Assembly: GCF_019602855.1 (NCBI RefSeq)
Contig: NZ_CP080767.1
Span: 2,108,001-2,172,000 of the forward strand
DNA from: Cupriavidus pinatubonensis
GTDB lineage: Bacteria; Pseudomonadota; Gammaproteobacteria; Burkholderiales; Burkholderiaceae
Length of the DNA: 64,000 nucleotides
Direction: 5' to 3'
The notes below the pieces were generated by a model that saw only the letters and a list, made by a program, of their open reading frames with translations, was not told the DNA's origin and did not search any database. The position numbers were made by a program, and so were the translations under genes. Positions 27,005 to 35,902 of this stretch are shown one piece after another; position 1 is the stretch's first letter, and every line of letters begins with the position of its first letter.

Positions 27005-28552
27005 ATGACCGACACCTCCATCATGCAACGCCCCTTCACCAGCATGTCCGCGCTTGTGCGCGGCCACGCTGCGAGCCAGCCCGCCCATGCCGCCCTCGTG
27101 CATGGCGAGCGATCGATGTCCTATGGCGAACTCGATGCCATCATGACCCGCATCGGCGCCGCGCTTCAGCGCGATGGCGTTCAGGCCGGCGGCACGATCG
27201 CAATCTGTGCGACGTCGTCCATCGAATACGCAGCGGTGTACCTTGGCGCGATCCGCGCTGGCGTGGTCGTCGCCCCGCTAGCGCCGTCGTCGACCGCCCA
27301 GAGCCTGGCCGGCATGGTGGCCGATGCAGGCGCAAGCATTTTCTTCGTCGATGCGGCGGTCGCTGAAGCGCTCCAGTCCGTGCTGCCGCAGCTCGGGGCC
27401 ACGCGCCTTGTGACGCTCGACAACAGCGCCGCGGGGCAGACCTTCCAGTCGTGGCTGGCGCCGGCCAGCGCACCGTTTGACGAACCGGAAGTGCGGCCGG
27501 AACTGCCGCTCAACATCATCTACTCATCCGGCACGACCGGCGTGCCCAAGGGCATTGTGCAATCGCACGGCATGCGCTGGGCGCACGTGTCGCGCGGCGC
27601 GATGACGGGTTACGGCACCGATGCCGTCACGCTGCTCTCCACCCCGCTCTATTCGAACACCACGCTCGCGAGTTTCTTTCCGACGATCGGGCTCGGCGGC
27701 ACGGCCGTGCTGATGTCGAAGTTCGATGCCGGCAAGTACCTGGAGCTCGCCCAGCGCTACCGCGTCACGCACACGATGCTGGTGCCCGTGCAATACCAGC
27801 GCCTGATGGCCCACCCGGATTTCGACAATTACGACCTGTCGAGCTACAAGCGCAAGTTCTGCACGAGCGCACCGTTCAGCGCGGCCCTCAAGGCAGAAGT
27901 GGTGCGCCGCTGGCCCGGCAAACTGACCGAGTTGTATGGCATGACCGAAGGCGGCGGTGGCTGCCTGCTGCACGCGGACGAGTTCCCTGACAAGCTGCAT
28001 ACGGTCGGCCGCCCGGCGCCGGGCGCGGACGTGCGCATCATCGACGAGAACGGCAAGGAACTGCCACCCGGCAGCACCGGCGAAGTGGTCGGACGTTCAG
28101 GCGCGATGATGAACGGCTACCACAACTTGCCGGACAAGTCGGCTGAAATCGAATGGCACGATGCCGAAGGCAACCGCTTTATCCGCACGGGCGACATCGG
28201 CCGCTTCGACGAGGATGGCTTCCTCGTGCTGATGGACCGCATGAAGGACGTGATCATCTCCGGCGGCTTCAACATCTATCCGAGCGATATCGAGGCCGTG
28301 GTGCGTACGCATGAGGCTGTGGCGGATGTTTCCGTAGTCGGCGTTCCGTCGGAAAGCTGGGGGGAGACGCCGGTCGGCTTTATCGCACTGCGCGATGGGC
28401 ATGATGTCACCGCGCAGGCCGTGCTCGCCTGGGCCAACGAGCGTCTTGGCAAGACGCAGCGGCTGAGCGCATTGCACGTGGTCGACAGCCTGCCGCGCAG
28501 CGCGATCGGCAAGGTGCTCAAGCGCGAACTGCGGGACCGCATTACCACCTGA
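27005..28552 (+). CDS. AMP-forming acyl-CoA ligase/synthetase
   Basis: A 515-residue adenylate-forming enzyme (ANL superfamily). The P-loop YSSGTTGVPKG, the adenine-binding LYGMTEGGGG, RTGDIGRFDEDGFL, the hinge DRMKDVIISGGFNIYPSDIE and the C-terminal catalytic lysine in RSAIGKVLKREL are all present. It resembles medium-chain or aromatic acyl-CoA ligases; the acid is not set by sequence. I chose the ATG at 27005; a TTG at 26957 is also in frame but adds no family-like residues. It is probably co-transcribed with the Bug gene and ends just before the tRNA promoter. Confidence 0.87.
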   Translation: MTDTSIMQRPFTSMSALVRGHAASQPAHAALVHGERSMSYGELDAIMTRIGAALQRDGVQAGGTIAICATSSIEYAAVYLGAIRAGVVVAPLAPSSTAQSLAGMVADAGASIFFVDAAVAEALQSVLPQLGATRLVTLDNSAAGQTFQSWLAPASAPFDEPEVRPELPLNIIYSSGTTGVPKGIVQSHGMRWAHVSRGAMTGYGTDAVTLLSTPLYSNTTLASFFPTIGLGGTAVLMSKFDAGKYLELAQRYRVTHTMLVPVQYQRLMAHPDFDNYDLSSYKRKFCTSAPFSAALKAEVVRRWPGKLTELYGMTEGGGGCLLHADEFPDKLHTVGRPAPGADVRIIDENGKELPPGSTGEVVGRSGAMMNGYHNLPDKSAEIEWHDAEGNRFIRTGDIGRFDEDGFLVLMDRMKDVIISGGFNIYPSDIEAVVRTHEAVADVSVVGVPSESWGETPVGFIALRDGHDVTAQAVLAWANERLGKTQRLSALHVVDSLPRSAIGKVLKRELRDRITT

Positions 28553-28574
28553 GCGAAAAACTTTTCCAAAACAC

Positions 28575-28603
28575 TTGCACAGCCGCAAAGGCATCCCTAT
28601 AAT
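28575..28603 (+). promoter_or_regulatory. Sigma-70 promoter of tRNA-Val
   Basis: TTGCAC (28575-28580), a 17-bp spacer, then TATAAT (28598-28603), ending 13 bp before the tRNA 5' end. The best promoter match in the window, as expected for a stable RNA gene. Confidence 0.88.
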
Positions 28604-28616
28604 CTGCGGCTTCGCT

Positions 28617-28693
28617 AGGCTCGTAGCTCAGCTGGTTAGAGCACCACCTTGACATGGTGGGGGTCGTTGGTTCGAGTCCAATCGAGCCTACCA
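28617..28693 (+). tRNA. tRNA-Val (anticodon GAC)
   Basis: A 77-nt cloverleaf. Acceptor stem AGGCTCG pairs with CGAGCCT. The D arm is GCTCAGCTGGTTAGAGC, the anticodon stem CCACC/GGTGG encloses TTGACAT (anticodon GAC), and the T loop is TTCGAGT. The 3' CCA is encoded. It reads GUC and GUU valine codons. It has its own promoter and an intrinsic terminator, so it forms a monocistronic unit. Confidence 0.96.
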
Positions 28694-28708
28694 ACGCACA
28701 AAGCAGAC

Positions 28709-28749
28709 ACGGACGGTCGCCACTTCGGCACCGTCCGTTTTTGTTTTTG
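28709..28749 (+). terminator. Intrinsic terminator of tRNA-Val
   Basis: A 9-bp stem (ACGGACGGT / ACCGTCCGT) extended by GCC/GGC across a bulge, followed by TTTTTGTTTTT. A classical Rho-independent terminator 16 bp after the tRNA. Confidence 0.9.
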
Positions 28750-28766
28750 GTGCCGTCTTTTGCGAC

Positions 28767-29378
28767 TCAGGCCTTCCAGACCGATGCATCGGGCACGACC
28801 GTCGCAAAGCGGTCGTGCAGCGCGGCCAGCGTGACGCGCTGCAATTCCGCTGCGCTCAGCGGTGCGCCACCCAGCGGATCAGGCAGGTCGCGCGTGGCGC
28901 ACGCGTTGGCCACGAGCGTGACCCGATAGCCGTGATCCAGTGCAGAGCGCACCGTCGCGCTGATGCACATATGCGTCTGGAAGCCGGCCACGATCAGCTC
29001 CTTGCGGCCCAGCGCCGCCAGCTTCGCGGCCAGGTCTGTGCCGGCAAAGCTGTTGGGCAGGTGCTTGGCCACGGTCTGCTCGCCGGCCTGCGGCGTCAGC
29101 CCCTCGATGAACGCCACATACGGACCTTCCGGGTCAAAGGCGCCGCCCTTCCCTTTGCCGTGATGCATTACGTGGATCACCGGCGTTCCATGCTGCCGCG
29201 CCAGCGCAAGCAGATCGGCACAAGCGGCCACGGCTTCGGGCATGCCGACGAGCGGCAGCACGCCATCAATGTATTCGCGCTGATGATCGACCAGAACCAG
29301 CACCGAATCCTCCCAAGGGGAGGGCTTGCGGCTGGCGCCAACGGCATCGAGCAGGGTCACGGGCGTAGCGGTAGTCAT
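28767..29378 (-). CDS. Isochorismatase-family cysteine hydrolase
   Basis: A 203-residue hydrolase of the isochorismatase/nicotinamidase fold. The catalytic triad is visible as Asp31 (LVDHQREY), Lys105 (AKHLPNSF) and Cys138 (THMCISATVRSA); the cis-peptide segment VAGFQTHM precedes the Cys. Cysteine rather than Gly/Ser at this position implies amide or ester hydrolysis, not isochorismate cleavage. The ATG at 29378 has GGAG upstream. It is divergent from a LysR gene (29463), which probably controls it. Confidence 0.85.
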   Translation of the reverse strand: MTTATPVTLLDAVGASRKPSPWEDSVLVLVDHQREYIDGVLPLVGMPEAVAACADLLALARQHGTPVIHVMHHGKGKGGAFDPEGPYVAFIEGLTPQAGEQTVAKHLPNSFAGTDLAAKLAALGRKELIVAGFQTHMCISATVRSALDHGYRVTLVANACATRDLPDPLGGAPLSAAELQRVTLAALHDRFATVVPDASVWKA

Positions 29379-29462
29379 GTCGGAACTCCGGGTGAACAAG
29401 TTGTGCAGGCATCGTAGAGCACGCTATGCTGTGCGCCAATTACCCACTCACACACAGCCGCT

Positions 29463-30308
29463 GTGCAAAAACGTACAGTCTCGTGGGACGACCTGCTGAC
29501 CCTGTCCACGCTGATTCGCGCCGGCAGCTATTCGGCCTGCGCGCGCGAACTCGATATCACCCACGCCACCGCGATCCGGCGCATTCGCCGTCTCGAAGAG
29601 GCACTCGGCAAGCCCGTTGCCACGCGTTCTGAAGGCGCTTTCGAACTGACCTCGGCAGGCCGCAGCGCACTCACCGCAGCGCGGCAGATGGAGCAATCGG
29701 CCGGCCGGTTGCTGCGCGAGATCGAAGGCGCGGGCAGCGGCGTGTCGGGCGTGGTGCGTATTGCCGCGACTGCCGCGCTCGGCAGCCACTTCCTGACACC
29801 GCGCTTGCCGGACCTGTATGCCGCGCATCCCGATATCGTGGTCCGACTCGAACTCGATGACCGCGTGGCAAGCCTTGCGCGGCGCCACGCGCATCTGGCC
29901 ATACGGCTCGCGCGCCCCAAGGAAGACGATGTTGTGGCCCAGCGCGTCGGCACCGTGCGTTTTGGGCTCTATGGGTCTGCCAGCGTGCCCATGGACGACA
30001 GCACGCCGTTGTGCGCCTTGCTCGACGAAGGCTATGACATTCCCGAGGCCACCTGGCCGCTGCATGCGAAGCGACGCATTGCCTTCCACGCCAACAATAT
30101 GCTCGCCATCTGCGAAGGCGTGCGCGCCGGCCTTGGCACTGCCCTGCTGCCCCACTATGTGGCCCGCGAGGATGCGGGACTGCGATTACTTCACGAAGTG
30201 CCCGAGGTCATGCGCGAAATCTGGCTGGCCTATCCGACAGAGTTCCGCGGCGCATCGCGCTTCCGGCCGGTGATCGAGTGGCTGGCCGATACGCTGTCCC
30301 AGTGTTGA
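29463..30308 (+). CDS. LysR-family regulator divergent from the cysteine hydrolase
   Basis: A 281-residue LTTR starting at GTG. The DNA-binding domain is residues 5-65 (WDDLLTLSTLIRAGSYSACARELDITHATAIRRIRRLEEALG) and the effector domain runs from about 90. It is slightly shorter than usual. Only 84 bp separate it from the hydrolase start, so the two share a regulatory region. It converges on the CaiB-type gene. Confidence 0.85.
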   Translation: MQKRTVSWDDLLTLSTLIRAGSYSACARELDITHATAIRRIRRLEEALGKPVATRSEGAFELTSAGRSALTAARQMEQSAGRLLREIEGAGSGVSGVVRIAATAALGSHFLTPRLPDLYAAHPDIVVRLELDDRVASLARRHAHLAIRLARPKEDDVVAQRVGTVRFGLYGSASVPMDDSTPLCALLDEGYDIPEATWPLHAKRRIAFHANNMLAICEGVRAGLGTALLPHYVAREDAGLRLLHEVPEVMREIWLAYPTEFRGASRFRPVIEWLADTLSQC

Positions 30309-30333
30309 GGACGCTCGGCCAGCCGGTGTGCCA

Positions 30334-31485
30334 CTAGGCGTCGGCAACGCCAAATTCGGCAAGCACCGATGCCGTGTGTTCGCCGAGCAAAGGTGCCGTC
30401 CCATGCGGATGGACGGTTCCGGCGAACCCCGGCAAATTCGCCCACGGCAGCTCGCCAAGGCCGGCCTGTGAAACGTTGCCGAATACGCCAGCCTGCGTGC
30501 ATTGCTCGCTCACCCGCAACTCGCGTGGCCGGCTTACGCGTGCGAAAAGCACATCATGCTCCGTAAAGATCGACTCCCAGTACGCCAGCGGCTTCTGCGC
30601 CAGCGCGGCGCCCAACCGTTGGCATAGCTCGGCCGTACGCGGCAGGCGGCCCGCGCTCGTGCGCAGATCCGGATCGGCCAGCCAGTCATCAAACCCGAGA
30701 ACGGAGGCCAGACGCGTGAACATCGCGTCATTGAGCATGCTGACGTAGAGCGGGCCATCCGCAGCCTGGAACATGCCCGTCGGCGCATTCGCGGCGGCAA
30801 ACTCTGCGTCGGGAAACATCGCATCGTCCACCAGCAGATACGACTGCAACGCCGCGCTCGCCTCCAGCAGCGACATCTGCACGTGCCGCCCCTTGCCGCT
30901 GCGTGCCGCGCGGAACAGCGCAGCCGATGCATGCTGTGCCGCGTACAGGCCCGTGCTCAGGTCCACCAGGAAGAAGCCGATGCGGCGCGGTTGGCCGGTG
31001 GCGTCGCGGTTCACATGCATCAGGCCGCTGAAGGCCTGGATGGTCGTATCGACCGCAGGCAAGCCCGCGAGCGGGCCATCCTGACCGTAGCCCGTGATCG
31101 AGACATAGACCAGCGCAGGGTTGCGCGCCGACAGCGCTTCATAGCCGACACCCATGCGCTCGGCCACGCCGGGGCGATAGTTTTGAATGACCACGTCGGC
31201 CTGCTCCGCGAGCTTGCGCAGCGCGGCCTTGCCTGATTCGGTGCGCGTATCGAGCACCACGCTCTCCTTGCCGGCGTTGTAGGCAATGGCGATCGCAGTC
31301 TGCCCTTCACGCACGCGGCCCATCTGGCGGCCCCAGTCGCCAGCGGGCGGTTCCACCTTGATCACGCGCGCGCCCTGCTGGCGCAGGATCAGCCCGCAAT
31401 ACGGACCGGCAATGCCCTGACTCAGGTCCAGCACGGTCAGGCCGGCCAGCATGGCTTCATCGTCGGCCACAGGTGTCTTGTTCAA
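30334..31485 (-). CDS. CaiB/BaiF-family (class III) CoA-transferase
   Basis: A 383-residue class III CoA-transferase. N-terminal VLDLSQGIAGPYCGLILRQQGARVIKVEPP, central QNYRPGVAERMG, and the catalytic aspartate Asp146 in AVDTTIQAFSGLM, equivalent to Asp169 of formyl-CoA transferase. It moves CoA between carboxylic acids. Translation appears to begin at TTG (31485) with GGGAGA six bases upstream. It is the third gene of a Bug-MDR-CaiB operon (39 bp after the MDR gene) and so probably activates the acid bound by the Bug protein. Confidence 0.88.
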   Translation of the reverse strand: MNKTPVADDEAMLAGLTVLDLSQGIAGPYCGLILRQQGARVIKVEPPAGDWGRQMGRVREGQTAIAIAYNAGKESVVLDTRTESGKAALRKLAEQADVVIQNYRPGVAERMGVGYEALSARNPALVYVSITGYGQDGPLAGLPAVDTTIQAFSGLMHVNRDATGQPRRIGFFLVDLSTGLYAAQHASAALFRAARSGKGRHVQMSLLEASAALQSYLLVDDAMFPDAEFAAANAPTGMFQAADGPLYVSMLNDAMFTRLASVLGFDDWLADPDLRTSAGRLPRTAELCQRLGAALAQKPLAYWESIFTEHDVLFARVSRPRELRVSEQCTQAGVFGNVSQAGLGELPWANLPGFAGTVHPHGTAPLLGEHTASVLAEFGVADA

Positions 31486-31524
31486 GTCTGTCTCCCGTTG
31501 TTCTTTGATGCCCCTGCCGCCCCG

Positions 31525-32535
31525 TCAGGGCATGTCGAGCATGACCTTGCCGATCGCGCGGCGCGACATGGTGGTGTCGACGGCCTCGAGCCACTGGTGC
31601 AGGCCGAAATGCTGCAGGACCGGCTTCGGCATCTCGCGGTTCGCCACGGCATGCATGATCTTGCCGACCACGTCCTGCACCTGCGGCGCGAACCGGCTGC
31701 GCTCGTCGGTCAGCCCCCAGCCGATGTAGTAGCCGTAGTTGAAGCCGATCACCGACAGGTTCTTCACGAGCAGCAGGTTGGCCGGCACCTCGGGAATGCG
31801 TCCGCCGGCATAGCCGATCGACAGCAGGCGGCCACCCGGCGCCGCACAGCGCAGCGAGGCATCGAACAGATCGCCGCCGACGGGATCGAATACGACGTCC
31901 ACGCCGCCGGCAGGGCACAGCGCCTTCACTTCGGCCGCCAGCGATTGCGGATCAGACGACAACGCATGCGCAGCGCCGTTGTGCAACGCTGCCTCGCGCT
32001 TGGCTTCCGTGCTGGCCGTCGCAATCACGCGCGCCCCCATCAGCCGTCCTACCTGCACGGCCGCCGTCCCCAGCGAACCGCTTGCGCCGTGAACAAGCAT
32101 GGTCTCGCCCGGCTGCAGCACCGCGCGCCACGCCAGCGCGGCCCAGACGGTGCCGTAGGTGACTGGCAACGCCGCGGCACTCGCCAGGTCCAGCGCATCG
32201 GGCACCGGGTACACGGTATCGGCGGTGGTCACGACTTCCTGCGCAAACCCGCCCCAGTCCAATGCGGCGGCTACGCGCTGTCCGGGCCGAAGACGCGTCA
32301 CATCGGGCGCCACCTCAATGATCTCCCCTGCCGCCTCCGTGCCCGGCGTGAACGGCAGCGGTGGCTTGCGCTGGTACTTGCCTGACACGAACAGGCTCAG
32401 CGCAAAGCCCACGCCCGCATGCCGCACACGGATGCGCACCTGCCCCGGCGCCAACGGACGCCGTGCGATACGCTGCAGTTCCAGTTCGCTCCAGTGACAC
32501 CAGCGCGAGCACACCAGCCCAAGGTAATCGCCCAT
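31525..32535 (-). CDS. NADPH:quinone reductase-type MDR oxidoreductase
   Basis: A 336-residue MDR protein of the zinc-independent quinone oxidoreductase group. GroES-like domain with PFTPGTEAAGEIIEV (about 62-76), then VTYGTVWAALAWRAVLQPGETMLVHGASGSLGTAAVQVGRLMGARVIATAST (about 125-176), the NADP(H) loop. The C-terminal SIGYAGGRIPEVPANLLLVKN is typical of proteins called 'NADPH:quinone oxidoreductase family'; in pathways these often reduce enoyl-CoA or enones. It is the middle gene of the Bug-MDR-CaiB operon, 18 bp after the Bug gene, with AAGGAGG upstream. Confidence 0.85.
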   Translation of the reverse strand: MGDYLGLVCSRWCHWSELELQRIARRPLAPGQVRIRVRHAGVGFALSLFVSGKYQRKPPLPFTPGTEAAGEIIEVAPDVTRLRPGQRVAAALDWGGFAQEVVTTADTVYPVPDALDLASAAALPVTYGTVWAALAWRAVLQPGETMLVHGASGSLGTAAVQVGRLMGARVIATASTEAKREAALHNGAAHALSSDPQSLAAEVKALCPAGGVDVVFDPVGGDLFDASLRCAAPGGRLLSIGYAGGRIPEVPANLLLVKNLSVIGFNYGYYIGWGLTDERSRFAPQVQDVVGKIMHAVANREMPKPVLQHFGLHQWLEAVDTTMSRRAIGKVMLDMP

Positions 32536-32553
32536 ACCGCGCTCAAGCCTCCT

Positions 32554-33555
32554 TCATTCCATCGCGATGCCGACATCGCGGATGATGCGGCTCCATTTGT
32601 CCTGGTCGCTCTTCAAGACTGCCGCGAACGCCTCGGGCGAATTGCCGACGGGCTCGAGATTCAGGTCCTTCATCTTCTTTGCGATCTCGGGCATGCGCAC
32701 GATGCGAGCAACCTCGCGCGACAGCGCATCGACGCGCGCCTTGGGCACGCCAGCCGGGAACATCAGGCCCATCCACGCATCGGGCTCGAAGCCCTTGTAG
32801 CCGGCTTCGCGGAAAGTCGGGACGTTCGGCAGCAATGCTGAACGTTCGGCGCCGGCCAGCGCGACGGGGATGATCTTCCCGCTTTGCAGCAGCGACATGG
32901 CCGTACCGACCGGCACCAGGCCGATCTTCACGTGGCCGGCTGCCAAATCCGTGACGAGCGGCGCGCCGCCTTTGTAAGCGACGTGCGTCATGTCGAGCCC
33001 GGCTTCCCGCTTGAACAGTTCGCCGAGGATATGGCCCGTGGTGCCGGCGCCATACGACCCATACGGATACTTGCCTGGATTGGCCTTGACCAGCGCGACC
33101 ACGTCCTTGAGCGTGCGCGCCGGGAAATCCGAGGACACCGCGAGCACGGTGTAAGAGATGGCCACCTCGCTGACCGGCGCGAAGTCCGCGATCGGGTCAT
33201 AGCCGATGCGCTGGTATAGCGACGGGTTCTGGACGTGAGCGGTGAACGTGAGCAGCACGGTGTAGCCGTCCTTCTCCGCACGCGCCACGTATTTGGTACC
33301 CGTGGTCGTGCCGGCGCCCGGCTTGTTCTCGACGATCACGGGCTGGTTCCACGTCCTCGTGAGCTCCTGCCCGATCAGCCGCGCCGCGGCGTCGTTGACG
33401 TTGCCGGCCACGGACGGCACCACGATGGTCAGCGGCCGAGACGGATAGGGCTCCGTCTCGGCTGCCATCGCGGCGGTCCCGGTCACGGCGCTCAGCACGA
33501 TGCCCAGCAAGGCGGCACGCAGCCGCACGCCGCATGTGGCGAATTGGTTCTGCAT
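32554..33555 (-). CDS. Bug/TctC-family periplasmic solute-binding protein
   Basis: A 333-residue Bug protein: signal peptide 1-31 (ending TAAMA-AET), then YPSRPLTIVVPSVAGNVND, ENKPGAGTTTGTKY and HVAYKGGAPLV. The family's usual PFPAGG segment reads PSVAGN here, so the ligand site differs from the other two Bug proteins in the window. The ATG has CAGGAG upstream. It is the first gene of the operon with the MDR reductase and CaiB, divergent from a LysR gene. No TctA/TctB partners nearby. Confidence 0.88.
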   Translation of the reverse strand: MQNQFATCGVRLRAALLGIVLSAVTGTAAMAAETEPYPSRPLTIVVPSVAGNVNDAAARLIGQELTRTWNQPVIVENKPGAGTTTGTKYVARAEKDGYTVLLTFTAHVQNPSLYQRIGYDPIADFAPVSEVAISYTVLAVSSDFPARTLKDVVALVKANPGKYPYGSYGAGTTGHILGELFKREAGLDMTHVAYKGGAPLVTDLAAGHVKIGLVPVGTAMSLLQSGKIIPVALAGAERSALLPNVPTFREAGYKGFEPDAWMGLMFPAGVPKARVDALSREVARIVRMPEIAKKMKDLNLEPVGNSPEAFAAVLKSDQDKWSRIIRDVGIAME

Positions 33556-33741
33556 TGGCTTGTCTCCTGTGTGTGGCGCCTGTTTGCGGCATGCATGGCC
33601 TGTCAGCGCCTTGGCCGCAGTCTAGGGCAGCCGCCCGCGCTCCGTGATTCCCGCGAGTACCGGCGCGATTCCCGGCAGGAATGGACAACCAATGGCAGCT
33701 ACAATGCCCCGACCCCATTCTTGCGCTCACTCGTCGACGCG

Positions 33742-34641
33742 ATGCGATTCGAGGACATCGAAGCTTTCCTGGTCGTGACCCAGCACGCCAACCTGCATCG
33801 CGCCGCCGCCGCGCTGGGCGTGACGCAGTCCGCCCTGTCCAAGACGCTGGCGCGGCTCGAGGCAGAAGCCGGCATGCCGCTGTTCGAGCGCACGCCGCGC
33901 GGGCTGGTACTGACCAGCGTCGGCAAGACACTGCATGCCCATGCACGCAAGATCTCGCTGGCCGCGAGCGACATGCGGCAGGAGCTGGCCGAGCAGCGCG
34001 TCGCCAAGGCGGGCACGGTGCGGCTCGGGGCGATTCCCTATCTGGTGCCGTCGCTGCTCTCACCGCTGCTGGCGCAATTTTTCGTAAGCCGCCCGCTGGC
34101 CGTGTTTTCAATCGAAACCCACCTCAGCGCGCGCCTGATGGCTGTACTGCAGAACGGCGACGTCGACCTGATCCTTGCCGCGCGACCTACCAGCGTGCCC
34201 GAGGACGTGAGCGGCCTGCCGCTAGGCCCGCTGACGATGCAGATCGTCGCGCGCAGCGAGCATCCGCGCCGCGCGCGCTTCCGTTCGCTGGCGGACCTGA
34301 CCGAAGAACGCTGGGCAGTGCCCGCGAGCTCGCTGTATCTGCGGCAATGGCTTGAGGAACGCTTCACGGCAGTGGGGCTCCCACCGCCGCGCGTGGCCGT
34401 GGAAAGCACGGCGTCACCCGTGGCATTCGGCGAACTGCTGCGTCATTCGGACCTGCTCGGCATCATGCCGCCGCGCATCCTGAAGCAGGCGGAGGGACAG
34501 GGACTCGAAGCCATCGAAGGCCCGGACATGGCCTGGCAGCATGATCTGGCCATCTTCTGGCGCGCCGATGGATACCTGTCGCCGATCTGCCAGGACTTTC
34601 GCGATGCGGTGGTGAGCTGGTGCGAGCAGGCGGATATCTGA
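33742..34641 (+). CDS. LysR-family regulator of the Bug-MDR-CaiB operon
   Basis: A 299-residue LTTR: MRFEDIEAFLVVTQHANLHRAAAALGVTQSALSKTLARLEAEAG forms the winged helix-turn-helix, then FERTPRGLVLTSVG and an effector domain with GTVRLGAIPYLVPSLLSPLLAQF. The ATG at 33742 is the natural start; the open frame upstream to 33235 overlaps the Bug gene and is not coding. The divergent arrangement, 186 bp from the Bug start, suggests it controls that operon. Confidence 0.88.
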   Translation: MRFEDIEAFLVVTQHANLHRAAAALGVTQSALSKTLARLEAEAGMPLFERTPRGLVLTSVGKTLHAHARKISLAASDMRQELAEQRVAKAGTVRLGAIPYLVPSLLSPLLAQFFVSRPLAVFSIETHLSARLMAVLQNGDVDLILAARPTSVPEDVSGLPLGPLTMQIVARSEHPRRARFRSLADLTEERWAVPASSLYLRQWLEERFTAVGLPPPRVAVESTASPVAFGELLRHSDLLGIMPPRILKQAEGQGLEAIEGPDMAWQHDLAIFWRADGYLSPICQDFRDAVVSWCEQADI

Positions 34642-34746
34642 GCCGCCTCAAATGCCGCCATGACAAGGTCTGCCTACGGTGCCCGGCATATTCCGACCAG
34701 ATCCATTGCCGAGATGCGCTGCATCCGGCACACCGCCATCTGCCCG

Positions 34747-35829
34747 TTATCGCGCGCGCATGGCCTTGCGGACGGCTTCGGTCACCTGCTCCACCACGCC
34801 CGCGCGCCAGTCGTCGGCATCGCCATAGAACGCGCGCCACATAGCCTGCCGGACCAGCGTGCGCTGGTTTTCATCGGCTTCAGGATGCAGGTACAGCCAG
34901 TGATCGCCACGCAGCGCGTCGAGGACTTCCGCAACCGGCAGCGTGCCAAATTCCAGCGCTATTCCTGCATAGTCGACGTCCGGCAGCGTGCCAGGGACAG
35001 CCTCCCAGGCAAGGCCAGTCAGTCGGGCCGAACTTGACGAGCCGTCATAGATCGAAGTTACCTCGCCGCCCCAGATTGCGCGGGTACGCTTGAGTTGGCC
35101 ATCGTCATCGGGCCCCATGCAGATCGGCTCGCCATACCCCCAGGGGCCGAGGCCCGTGTGGATGTCGATCCAGCGCAGACTGCCGCGCCCGCTGCCGAAG
35201 CGCGCGAGCACACGCCGCAGCGTGTAGTTGCTCCAGGTCTCCTTGTTGCCGCCATAGAAGAGGCCTTTCGGATCCTGGTACTGGCCGCTGCTGACCGCGG
35301 TCTGGTACCAGTCCATGCCTTTCTCCGCGACGGCCTTCATGAACTGGGCCTGCTCTTCACCAGAGGGCGGCCAGTGTGCGGGCAACAGCATCGGCGCAAT
35401 TTCCGCGTAGGGCGCGTTATCCGGCAGTGGCTGCGCGAAATCCATGAAATTGCGGTTCAGATCGACGTTGTCTTCGTTGACCCGGCGCAAATGCGAAAAG
35501 CCGTAGGGATTGACTGCGTGCACGACCAGCAAGCCCAGGCGTGCTTCGGCGCAGTCGGCCAGCAGTATCGCGTCGGACAGCAGCGCCACCTGCGCGCCGG
35601 AGCCGCAGAAACCCTCCACGCCATGCACACCGGAGCTGATCATCAGCACGCGCCGGGCGTCGGCAGGCCCTACCCAGGCGACATCCATGGCAAGGTCCTC
35701 GCCGGCACTGCCGCGCCGGGTCGGATGGGGAAATTCGGCAAGTGTCGCGCCCGCACCGCGCGCCGCGGCCAGGAACTTCTGCCGCGCCTCGGCATAACTG
35801 GTGGCAAAACATCCCGAAACCTGGCCCAT
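34747..35829 (-). CDS. DUF2817 protein, M14-like zinc carboxypeptidase fold
   Basis: A 360-residue protein of the DUF2817 family, related to M14 carboxypeptidases and succinylglutamate desuccinylase/aspartoacylase. Likely metal ligands are visible: SSGVHGVEGFCGS (His and Glu about residues 69-72) and WIDIHTGLG (about 220); the DLNRNF segment (about 123-128) resembles the substrate-binding NR pair of M14 enzymes. No signal peptide, so it acts in the cytoplasm. It follows the 252-residue unknown gene and the peptide-uptake operon in the same direction; peptide or amide hydrolysis would fit the context. Confidence 0.75.
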   Translation of the reverse strand: MGQVSGCFATSYAEARQKFLAAARGAGATLAEFPHPTRRGSAGEDLAMDVAWVGPADARRVLMISSGVHGVEGFCGSGAQVALLSDAILLADCAEARLGLLVVHAVNPYGFSHLRRVNEDNVDLNRNFMDFAQPLPDNAPYAEIAPMLLPAHWPPSGEEQAQFMKAVAEKGMDWYQTAVSSGQYQDPKGLFYGGNKETWSNYTLRRVLARFGSGRGSLRWIDIHTGLGPWGYGEPICMGPDDDGQLKRTRAIWGGEVTSIYDGSSSSARLTGLAWEAVPGTLPDVDYAGIALEFGTLPVAEVLDALRGDHWLYLHPEADENQRTLVRQAMWRAFYGDADDWRAGVVEQVTEAVRKAMRAR

Positions 35830-35902
35830 GGCAACTGCCCCTTGCGGACGGAGATGCTGGCATTAGACGCCAATTCGTCCCGGCTTGCCAACGTGCAGTG
35901 CG

